A DNA stretch of 64,000 bases from Euglena gracilis (lineage: Eukaryota > Euglenida > Euglenophyceae > Euglenales): positions 14,748,947 to 14,812,946 of the forward strand of contig CP154957.1 of assembly GCA_039621445.1 (NCBI GenBank), in the 5' to 3' direction. A program made the position numbers and the translations under genes. Every line of letters begins with the position of its first letter. Position 1 is the stretch's first letter. Under the pieces are notes generated by a model. That model had not been told where the DNA came from and did no database searches. It was given only the letters and a program-made list of their open reading frames with translations. Shown in pieces: positions 37,801 to 48,800 of the stretch.

Positions 37801-40800
37801 GCGCCCTTGGTCGTCTAGCGGGGGGGGGGGCTGCCGCCCCCCCCCGCACCCCCCCCCCCGCCCCCCAATAACAAAATCCCTTTGCTGCTGGACCGTTTTG
37901 TGAGCATGCGCAATCAGACACCCATTGTCGGATGGCGCCTTCGGCGCCCTTGGACGCCGAGCGGGGGGGGCCTGCCGCCCCCCCGCACCCCCCCTCCCCC
38001 CAATAACACATTCCCTTTGCTGCTGGACCGTTTTGTGAGCATGCGCAATCAGACACCCATTGTCGGAGGGCGCATTCGGCGCCCTTGGTCGTCCAGCGGG
38101 GGCGGCTGCCGCCCCCCCCCGCCCCCCCGCCCCCCCCCAATAACAAAATGCCTTTGCTGCCGGACCGTTTTGTGAGCATGGGCAATCAGACACCCATTGT
38201 CGGATGGCGCCTTCGGCGCCCTTGGTCGTCTAGCGGGGGGGGGGGGCTGCCGCCCCCCCCCCGCACCCCCCCCCCCCCAATAACAAAATCCCTTTGCTGC
38301 TGGACCGTTTTGTGAGCATGCGCAATCAGACACCATTGTCGGATGGCGCCTTCGGCGCCCTTGGTCGTCTAGCGGGGGGGGCTGCCGCCCCCCCTGCACC
38401 CCCCCCCCAATAACAAAATGCCTTTGCTGCCGGACCGTTTGTGTGCATGCGCAATCAGACACCCATTGTCGGATGGCGCCTTCGGCGCCCTTGTTCGTTT
38501 AGCGGGGGGGGGGGCTGCCGCCCCCCCGCACCCCCCCCGTTTTGTGAGCATGCGCAATCAGACACCCATTGTCGGATGGCGCCTTCGGCGCCCTTGGTCG
38601 TCTAGCGGGGGGGGGGGGGGGGGTCCGCACCCCCCCCGTTTTGTGTGCATGCGCAATCAGACACCCATTGTCGGAGGGCGCCTTCGGCGCCCTTGGTCGG
38701 CTAGCGGGGGGGGGGCTGCCGCCCCCCTCCCCCCCCGCACCCCCCCCGCCCCCCAATAACAAAATCCCTTCGCTGCCGGACCGTTTTGTGAGCATCCGCA
38801 ATCAGACACCGATTGTCGGATGGCGCCTTCGGCGCCCTTGGTCGTCTAACCCGAAGCCTAACCCCAACCCTAACCCGAAACCCTAAACCTAACCCTAACC
38901 TTGAAAGTAACCCGAACCCTAACCCTAAACCAAACCCTAACCTTAAACGTAACCTGAACCCTAACCCCAACCCTAACCCGAAACCCTGACCCTGACCCTA
39001 TACCAAACCCTAATCCGAACCCTAACCTAAACCCTAACCCCAACCCTGACCCTGACCCAGTTTGTAGGTATATGCAAAGACAATGTTTTTCCCAAAAGTG
39101 GCCAAAAATGGGCATTTTCCCCCCAAGTTTTTGCATATTCACCCCCGATTGGGGGGTTTTGGAGCCATTTAAGTGGGTTTTGACTGGTTTTGGGGTGATT
39201 TGGACAAAAGTTTTTTTCAGGGGGGGGGGCTTAAATTTCCAAAAAGGGGGGGGAGTGCGGATAATTGCGTTTCCTACCGACCAGGTCGGCCCGACCCACA
39301 CAGGTCGGCCCGACCTGGTCGGGCCGACCAGGTGGTCGGGCCGACCATGGTCGGGCCGACCCGCAATTTGGTCACCCGCGATTTTCCGCCCGGGGCCGCG
39401 GACGCCGGTTCTGTCCAAAACCCGGCGTCCGGAACGCCGGGTTTTGGACAGAACCGGCGTCCCCACCCTTCGGTCAAAGGACACTCCCAGGACCAGTCTC
39501 CGACCACTTATCTGCAATGTCACGCCACTTTGCATTTCACCAAATTCCGGCGATCGCGAGGGTATTTCTGGCTGTGTCAATCGTCCTGGTACAAAGTCAC
39601 CCCTCAATCGAAAGCTCTTTTCATCGGACGACTGGCGATCACCACCAAATTCAGCCACGCCGCCTGGAGCTCTTATTTTCTGTCACTGGGAAATCCTAAT
39701 TTCACAACTCTGGTGCCCCCCGGGACCCCTCAGGTGGTTGATTCGAAGAGAAAAAACGTTTCTGTAAGGTTTATTAAGCATCTTAAACCAAAAATCACTG
39801 AAAATTACCACAAATTTCGACTCAGATTCTGGCCGATCCGACGATCGCGAGCGTATCTCGGGCTGCATGCAACGTTAGGGTACCAAGTTACCCCTCGATC
39901 GAAAGCTCTTTTCAACAGACGACCAGCGGTGCTCATCAGATCTTTCCACGCTGCACGGTACTCTATTTCCAAATCTGGGCCAATTTTCACCAAATTTGGA
40001 TATCCACCCCACTGGTCCCCAAATGGCAAAATTTATTGTCCTAGATGGTTAAAACCTATTTTCTGGGCCCGACGCCTGTCTTGAAATTCTACTGACATTA
40101 ACGGATTTCAGGCTGAAATTGTTTATGTCGGTCGATTTCCATTCAGGCGCCCGTTTATGTCGGTCGATTTCCATTCAGGCGCCCGTTTATGTCAGTCGAT
40201 TTCCATTCAGGCGCCCGTTTATGTCGGTCGATTTCCATTCAGGCGCCCGTTTATGTCGGTCGATTTCCATTCCATTGAAATCTGTTGCTGGTCAGATTGG
40301 GAATTTTTAGTGACTGTTTGGACATTTTGGATTTCCCTTTTTTTCGACATTTTTGGTCCTATGGGGTTGTGGAGGAGTTATGGATCAGACAAAAAACCAA
40401 ATTTTGTGGCCAGGTGATCACAGCTGGCTGAACTTTGGATTGGAACAGACGGAAGGACGGTATTTAAGATTATTATTTTCTGGATCTTCAGAAAAAGAAT
40501 TCGGTAAATTTGTCCTGAACCAGTTGTCATCACTGGCCATCTGAAAGAAAAGCTTTCGGGTGAGGAGTGATTTGGCAATGTCAAACCTATTTTCTGGGCT
40601 CGACGCCTGTATTGCAATTATATTGACATCATCGGATTTCGGGCCAAGGCTGTGTTCATAGCAACATGGCTTTGGTCAAAATCTGTGTTTCTAAAAAAAC
40701 GCAGACTCTGACCTGAGTCTGTGTTTTGAAACGCTCAGTCTGTTATTCGGCCTGAGTCTGCGTTTCGAAACGCAGACTCAGGTCAGAGTCTGCGTCTAAG

Positions 40801-42768
40801 ACGCAGTACTTGATATAGAGATTGAAAAAAAGGAAAAAGCATTCCGAAAAAAAAGGCAAAAGGTTGGTCGACATTAACGGGTTTCAGGCTGAAACTGACA
40901 ATGTCCCAAAACGGAACAAAAAGGCATTCAAAAAAGGAAACAAAAGGTTGGTCGATTTCCAAGCCATCGGAAACCGTTTATGTCAGTCGATTTCCATTCA
41001 GGCGCCCGTTTATGTCAGTCGATTTCCATTCAGGCGCCCGTTTATGTCGGTCGATTTCCATTCAGGCGCCCGTTTATGTCGGTCGATTTCCATTCAGGCG
41101 CCGTTTATGTCAGTCGATTTCCATTCAGGCGCCCGTTAATGGGCCAAAAACCACTTTTTTGACCATATTTCTGTCCAGGCGGTTCGGTCGAATGAATTTC
41201 AAGACAGGCGTCGGGCCCAGACAAAATAGGTTTTAGAAAAATCGACCGACACTAACAGATTCAGCAGGGGCGCCGGGCGCGAGCGAGCGAAGCGAGCCGC
41301 CCGGCGCCCCTGCTGAATCTGTTTGTGTCGGTCGATTTTTGTATAGAAACAGTCATACCAGCACCTTAGGGCCACTTTTGGGCACTTTTGGTGACATTTT
41401 TAGGAATGAAAACCAGACGCCGGGTTTTGGACAAAACCGGCGTTCCTAACGCCGGGTTTTAGGACAGAACCGGCGTCCGTAAAACCCGTGGGGGGGGACG
41501 CCGGTTCTGTCCTGAACCCGGCGTCTCAAACGCCGGTTTAAACAAGGGGTGGTGGACGCCGGTTCTGTCCAAAGCCCGGCGTTCCGGACGCCGGTTCCGT
41601 CCTTCGTTTCGGACGGAACCGGCGTCCGGAACGCCGGGCTTTGGACAGAACCGGCGTCCGCCACCTCTTTTTTGTAGTAAAGGGGGGGGTCAAATAAGGG
41701 GGGGGGGAGTGGCATATAGGGGGGAACTGTATGGGAAGTGGGCGCCACAGCTGATGACTCCATCATGCATGTGGTCAATGAGGGAGGGGGTCTCGAAACT
41801 CTAAAGATCCCCGAGAAATACAAAAGGGGGGTGCACCTGGTTTCACGAAAAAGTTGCACTTACGGCCAAGGGTTTTTTTTTTGGACCTGGGAGGGGTTCC
41901 GGCTCCGTGCGGATGATTGGCTATGACGATCCCGGCCGACCTAGGTCGGGCCAACCATTGGCTATGGCTTATCGACCAGGGAATTTCTTAAGGACCCCCC
42001 GGGGGGGGGGGTCCAGCCTCCGGCTGGCAAAAAGGCTGCTGGCTGGATTTGAGCTGCTGGCTGGACCCCCCCGGGGGGTGGGGGGGAGGTGGGTCTGGGG
42101 CTGGAGGGGGCTGGGCTGGGCTGGGTCGGTGAAAAACAAAATTTTCTAACACATTTTTGCCATTTTCGACATTTTGGTGGATGGAGCTAGATCAAGGCTG
42201 GGGGGTGTGATGGAGGAAACTGTGGTGAGGGGAAAAAATGCAGGGATAGGTGAGCTGGGCAGCCCAGTTGGCTGGCCAGCCTGCGGCCGGGACCCGACTT
42301 TATTTCAGTCGACCCCCGGGGGGGGGGGCTCCCAGCCCGAATTTGGGCTGCTGGCTGGATTTGAGCTGCTGGCTGGCTGGACCCCCCCCCCGGGGGGTAG
42401 GGTACCCTCCGGCTTAAGAAATTCCCTGTTATCGACCATTGAGGTCGGGCCGACCAGGTCGGCCCGACCTCCAATCAACCGCATTATCCCCCTTTTTTCT
42501 GAAATTTAAGCCTCCCTCCCCTCAAAATTTGATTCAGTAAACTTGGCTCAAAATGGATGGAAACGCATTGTAATGACCTTTGAATCTGTCAAAAAAACGT
42601 CCTATATATATTCAGAAAGAAGTGTAATTCTCTTTGTGTGTGCAAGGCAAGGATGGCCACGGGTAAACGTCTAATGAACTCAGTCGGCCTACGGCCTCCT
42701 CCAGGGGGGGGGGGGCAGCCCCCCCGGACCCCCCCCCAAAATAACAAAATCCCCTTGTGTGTGAGTGA

Positions 42769-42824
<56 letters not shown>

Positions 42825-45800
42825 AAGGCAAGGATGGCCAAAACACGCCTAATGAAACTCAATCGGCCTACGGCCTCCTCAGGGGGGCTGCCCTCCCCCC
42901 CCAATCCCCTTGTGTGCAAGGCCTTAGTCCTCCATGGGGAAACCCATGACTTTGTTAAACGGTTTTAAAACAGAACTTGGGTTCAATCCCAGTTCAGAGT
43001 GTGGAACGCGGGGGGGGGGGGGCTTCGACATCCTTTCTGTGTAGCCGTGGGGGGTCGACCTGCCTCCCGGCGGTCCTGGCCCTCCCCGCCCGGTGTGTTT
43101 TTTTTCTGGGCTTCTGCCGCCGCCCCCTGCCAAAAATGCCCATTTTTGGTTTTTTGAGGGAAACAAAATCAGCCAAAAAAAACACATCAAAACCTTATTT
43201 CCACCTCGGCACACAGCGCCGGATTTTTTCCAGTTCGGGGTCCGGCTAGTGGTTTTCCCCCCAGATGTCTGGCTCCGTGCGGATGATTGGCTACGACGAT
43301 CCCGGAGGTCGTACCGACCATGGTCGGGCCGACCGTTGGCTATGGCCTATCGACCATTGGAGGTCGGGCCGACCAGGTCGGCCCGACCTCCAATCATCCG
43401 CATTCCCCCCCCCCCCTTTTTGATTTTTAAGCCCCCCCCCCCCCGGAAACTTGAAGCAGTATTCAGTAAAATTTGACTCAAAATGCATGGAAAAACATTA
43501 GAATGAGCTTGAAACTGGCAACAAAACGTCCTATGTTAAAGAAAAGACCCTAATGAACTTAGTCGGCCTACGGCCTCCTCCGGGGGGGGCTGCCGCCGCC
43601 CCCCCCGGCCCCCCCCCCCCCCGCCCAAAAAAACAATATCCCCTTGTGTGTGCAAGGCAAGGGTGGACAGAACGCGCATCCTAACAAAATCCTTTTGTGT
43701 GTGCAAGGCAAGGTTGGCCAAAACGCGCCCCCCCAACAAACTCCCTTTGTGCTAACTTAGTCGGCCTACGGCCTCCTCCGGGGGGGGCTGCCGCCCCCCC
43801 CGGACCCCCCCCCCAAATAACAATATCCCCTTGTGTGTGCAAGGCAAGGGTGGACAAAACGCGCATCCTAACAAAATATTCTTGTGTGTGCAAGGCAAGG
43901 ATGGTCAAAACGCGCCCCCCAACAAGCTCCCTTTGTGCTATCTTAGTCGTACTACGGCCTCCTCCGGGGGGTGGGTGCCGCCCCCCCCGGACCCGCCCCG
44001 CCCAAAATAACAATATCCCCTTGTGTGTGCAAGGCAAGGGTGGACAAAACGCGCATCCTAACAAAATCTTTTTGTGTGTGCAAGGCAAGGATGGTCAAAA
44101 GGCTCCCCCCAACAAAATCCATATGTGCTAACTTAGTCGGACTACGGCCTCCTCCGGGGGGGCTGCCGCCCCCCCCGGACCCCCCCCCGCCCAAAATAAC
44201 AATATCCCCTTGTGTGTGCAAGGCAAGGGTGGACAAAACGCGCATCCTAACAAAATCTTTTGTGTGTGCAAGGCAAGGATGGTCAAAACGCGCCCCCCAA
44301 CAAACTCCCTTTGTGCTAACTTAGTCGGCCTACGGCCTCCTCCGGGGGGGGCTGCCGCCCCCCCCGGACCCCCCCCCCGGCCCAAAATAACAATATCCCT
44401 TTGTGTGTGCAAGGCAAGGATGGCCAAAACGCGCACCACAACACACGCCCTTTGTGATACCTTAGACGGCCTACGGCCTACTCCGGGGGGGACTTCCGCC
44501 CCCCCCGGACCCCCCCGCCCAAAATAACAATATCCCCTTGTGTGTGCAAGGCAAGGGTGGACAAAACGCGCATCCTAACAAAATCCTTTTGTGTGTGCAA
44601 GGCAAGGATGGCCAAAACGCGCCCCCCAACAAACTCCCTTTGTGCTAACTTAGTCGGCCTGCACCCCCCGCCCAAAATAACCTAACTGTATCCCTAACCC
44701 TAACCCTAATCCCCAGCCCTAACCGCATCACTGAATCTAACCGTAGCCCTGACCCTAACCCTAACCGTATCCCTAACCCTAACTCTAACCCTGACCCTAA
44801 CCCTGACCGTATCCCTAACCCTAACCCTAATCCCCAGCCCTAACCGTATCCCTAACCCTAACTCTAACCCTAACCCTAACTCTACCCCTCACCCGAACTC
44901 TAACCCTAGCCCTGACCCTAACCCTAACCGTATCCCTAACCCTAACTCTAACCCTGACCCTAACCGTATCCCTAACCCTAACCCTAATCCCCAGCCCTGA
45001 CCGTATCCCTAACCCTAACCCTAACCCTAACTCTAACCCTAACCCGAACCCTATCCGTATCCTAACCCTAACCATAACTGCAACTCTAAACCTAACCGTA
45101 TCCCCAACCCAAACTCAAACCGTATCCGTGGCCCGAACTCTAACCCTAACCGTATCCCTAACCCTGACAATAACCGTAACACTAACAATATCCCTAACCC
45201 TAACCCTAATCCCCAGCCCTAACCGTATCCCTAACCCTAACCCCATCCCTAACCCTAACCGTATCCCTAACTCTAACCCTAACCCTAACCGAAACCCTAA
45301 CTGTATCCCTAACCCTAACTCTAACCCTAGCCCTAACCCTAACCGTATCCCTAACCCTAACCCTAACCCGAACCCTATCCGTATCCCTAACCCTAACTGC
45401 ATCCCTAACCCTAATCGCATCCCCAACCCAGACTCAAACCGTATCCCTGGCCCGAACCCTAACCCTAACCGTATCCCTAACCCTAACAATAACCGTAACA
45501 CTAACCGTATCCCTAACCCGAACCCTAATCCCTAGCCCTAACCGTATCCCTAACCCTAACTCTAACCCTATCCCTAACCCTAACCGTATCCCTAACCCTA
45601 ACTCTAACCCTAACCGAAACCCTAACCCTAACTCTAACCCTAACTCTAACCGTATCCCTAACCCTAACTCTAACCCTAGCCCTAACCCTAACCGTATCCC
45701 TAACCCTAACCCTAATCCCCAGCCCTAACCCTATCCGTTTCCCTAACCCTAACCCTAACTGTATCCCTAACCCTAACCATAACTGTATCCCTAACACTAA

Positions 45801-48800
45801 CTCTAATCGAATTTTTCAAAAATGGGACGTTTTTTGCCGGTTTGGAGGTCATTCCAATGTGTTTTTATGCATTTTCAGCCAAATTAAGAGAATAAAAATT
45901 TGAGGGGGGGGGCTTAAATTTCAAAAAAGGGGGGGGGTAATGCGGTTGATTGGAGGTCGGGCCGACCTGGTCGGCCCGACCTCCAGTGGTCGATAACGGC
46001 CAGGTCGGGCCGACCATAGGTCGGGCCGACCATGGTCGGTACGACCTCCGGGATCGTCATAGCCAATCATCCGCCCGGGGCCCAGATGTCTGGCCAGTGG
46101 ACCCGGTCCTTAAACAGAAGCATGGCCCTGAAGAGTTAAAAAAAAAACAAGAACATGCCTCGTCAGAATATTAGGCCGGACCCACCCAGTCGGTCAACCC
46201 AACGAACTCGGTGTGGGAACCTGGCCACACATTTTTGGTGGTCGCTGGCAACGCCAGCGACTGTTGACCGTGGTCCAACCCACAGTTCCATAAATTATTG
46301 CCCCCCAGTGAGATTCATTACGACGACATACGAAGGCCGGGAGGGGGCTGGTACAGAAAGGTGGTACACGGCTGGCAGCATGGGTGTGGGGGCCCAGGCA
46401 CTGGGGGGGGGGGTCCTGCGGGACCCCTGTCGAGGTCCGAACTCAACCAGACAAGGGGGGAGGGGGGTTTGGGGGCCCGAACTTGACTGCCTGGCCTCCG
46501 TGGGGACGTTCACTTGTCTGACTTGATGGCCATCTGCCCTTTATGCGGTTTTACAGTCCCTGGGCGTAGATCCCCTCCAGGAAGGGTTTTTTGGGCTCTT
46601 GTCCAGGGGCCCAAAAAACCTGGTGGCCGAGGGTCCTCGTCAGATGTGCCGAACCTCCATATCTCTATGTCTTTATATATCTTTATATACCATAACAACC
46701 GCACAACATACGGCCAATGAATTCCGAATGCCGGCAGGAATTCAAGAATGGACGAGAGTGTAGAGGGACGGGGCAAAGTGTCCGAAAGTCGAAAATCCCC
46801 CCCATTTTGCCGCGCTGAGGGGGTCAGTCCCCCAGAGGGGGGGGTCCACCGTGGCGGACAGCCGGAATTTCCCCCAAAAAATGCATTGGTATGGTTCGGC
46901 ATGCCGTACCGAGGGGGTTGGCTCCCCATTTTGCCGTGCCGAGGGGGTCCGACCACCAGGGGGGGGGGGGTGGCTGCCGAACCTCCTATATAAAGATACA
47001 TGCCGAGGGGTTCAATGGACAAAAAAAACCAGAAGATGCCAAGTCCTCGACCCAAAAACCCATTTCATGCAGAAAATGCAGAAATTGCCCGAAATTGGGG
47101 GTAAATTCACATGAAAATGGAACTTTTGCAAAAAAAATGACCCGAAAATATGCCCCAAAAAATGTGATGGAGCCCCAAATAGAATTAGATGTTCAAATTT
47201 TCCTGATTTTTTTTAAAGCACGCTTTTTTTGATTGCCAGCTTTGCCCCAAAGTGCACCTGTGAACGCTGCAGTCCCTGGGCATAAATTCCCCCCCTGAAA
47301 TTTCGGAATTTTCCTGGATTTGCAAAAGGCTCCAAAACGGTTGAAAATTCCCCCCCCCCTTCAGCCCCAGAGGAACGGCAAAGGCAGGTGGGTTGGGACT
47401 TTCTTATACATGCAAGGGCTGCACAGCTTCATCACTTGCATGGCCCCCGGACTGGTGGGGGGACAACTCCCCCCACCACAACATCTGTACAAGGAAAATT
47501 CCTCTGGTGCCGAAGGAAAATTTTGGCCTAAAATCTGCGCCCCGGAACCACAGGAAGGCCTGGTTGGGGATGGTCCACCCCCCAGCATGGGGGGTGGGAG
47601 GGGGTTGGTGCCCCCACCCATAGGGTTGCGGGGATTCCCGTGCAGCCCTGATAAGGGTCAGGGTAACCCCTCCCAACATCTGGGGGTCCGACCCCCCCCC
47701 CCCAACCACTGACCGATAACAACACCGGAAGGTTTCCCAACTATCCCTGTCCTGCCCTTCCCTCCCAAAGTTAAAAAAAATTGGTGCAAAGCACCGGAAA
47801 TATTTTCCAGGGTTTCAAAAACTGCCCAAAGTTGCGTTTTCAGGTGATTTTTTTTCCCCACCAAATTGAGAAAAACAGATGACACAGCTGAACCCCTTGG
47901 CCCTGAGGGGGGGGGGGGGGTTGGACTCCCCTCTTCCCAGGGGTCCCCTCCCCCTGTTCAAAACCAACCTAGGAATAGGGCTTGACTTGTTAACGGGAAC
48001 AACATCCACCATGGCCAGGGGAAGGTCTTGTTCCACCTTTTCTCCTGTTCTTCCTCTCACCTCAAACCCAGGCAACACTTGGGAATCGCAGGACAAGCCC
48101 AAATCCTATTACTTCCAATTGCCCCCCCCCAAAATGTTTCAGCGTTCCCATGGCCACTTGAATAAGGGGAAATTTTGGAACTATTTACTTATTTTTCCAT
48201 GCAAAATATTTTTTTCCATGCACTTCCCAGCACACAGCACCTGAAAAGAATTTTCGCATTTGGAACACGCCCAAATCCCCCAAAATTTCTGAGCAATAAA
48301 ATCCCCCCAATATAACCCCCCACCCCGGAGAAGAAAAAAATGCCCCCTCAGGGGTCATATTCATACAGTATTTGAGGCAAAATATGAAAGGGAACGGCCC
48401 AGTTTCAAGGTCCCAGAAGCCAAAAGCCCATTTTTCCACCCCCCAAAGCCTCAGGCCCCCCCCCAAACTAAAAATATATATATATTCCAAACTTGAACTG
48501 GCTCATTTGAGTGTGGTGGCATACGTCGCACAATTGGTGGCGGAAGCCTTGGGTCCCTTGGATTCTGTGAGTAGTACCACTTGCTATATGCTGGGTCCGC
48601 ACGAAAGGCTTCCGCTGAATCAACGTCATATTGAGGAGTGTGCACTGGCTGTGGTGCTTCGAAAGCGTGCGTCACCTTGAGAGAATCAGCACCGTTGATT
48701 TTATTCCTAATTTTGGCGCATACGACAGGAGGAGCAGAAGTGGGACGGGAGATAAGGTCCTCGTTCAAAACATGCGGAGCAACCGAAGGTGGCATCCCAA

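Larger units (their letters stand above)
35147..39397. mobile_element. Mutator-like element carrying minisatellite B
   Basis: Ends GGCTCCGTGCGGAAAATCGC and the complement of GGCCCCGGGCGGAAAATCGC, with inverted arms of about 320 bp (35147-35470 and 39065-39397). Flanked by the exact 9-bp repeat GCGGACGCC (35138-35146 and 39398-39406). The end sequences match the 29918 and 43271 elements, so it is the same family with a different cargo: minisatellite B and a 200-bp telomere-like array. It has split a GACGCCGG palindrome. It sits in the first Pumilio intron. Confidence 0.88.
40051..41235. mobile_element. Inverted-repeat insertion with 32-bp minisatellites
   Basis: Inverted ends of about 42 bp: AAAACCTATTTTCTGGGCCC at 40051 and its complement (GGGCCCAGACAAAATAGGTT) near 41214-41233, the rest of each end matching CGACGCCTGTCTTGAAATTC. 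A third, diverged copy of the end is at 40588-40620. It splits the GACGCCGG family arm, which resumes at 41346. No target duplication recognised. Confidence 0.65.
43271..46082. mobile_element. Mutator-like non-autonomous element carrying tandem arrays, copy 2
   Basis: Same ends and interior as 29918-32765 (2812 against 2848 bp), flanked by a different exact 9-bp repeat, CAGATGTCT (43262-43270 and 46083-46091). The interior arrays are almost base-identical, including rare hexamer variants, so the two copies are recent. Lies in the first Pumilio intron. Confidence 0.9.

Noticed and set aside
30205-38850. Long proline-, glycine- and alanine-rich ORFs on both strands
   Set aside because: They follow the minisatellite periodicity, appear in several frames at once and have no start, splice or domain support.
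39173-40084. 303-codon plus-strand ORF
   Set aside because: It begins inside the Mutator-like element and crosses its end into the GACGCCGG family. Other copies are frame-broken and no domain is recognised.
40822-41139. Lys-rich ORF leading into the 32-bp repeats
   Set aside because: Low-complexity A-rich sequence followed by minisatellite; no evidence of a gene.
40121-41140. CRISPR-like array of 32-bp repeats
   Set aside because: Units are directly head-to-tail with no unique spacers, in a eukaryotic intron, and without cas genes. It is a minisatellite.
31335-45810. True telomeres or a chromosome end
   Set aside because: The arrays are degenerate, bounded on both sides by element sequence, and duplicated internally with target-site duplications.
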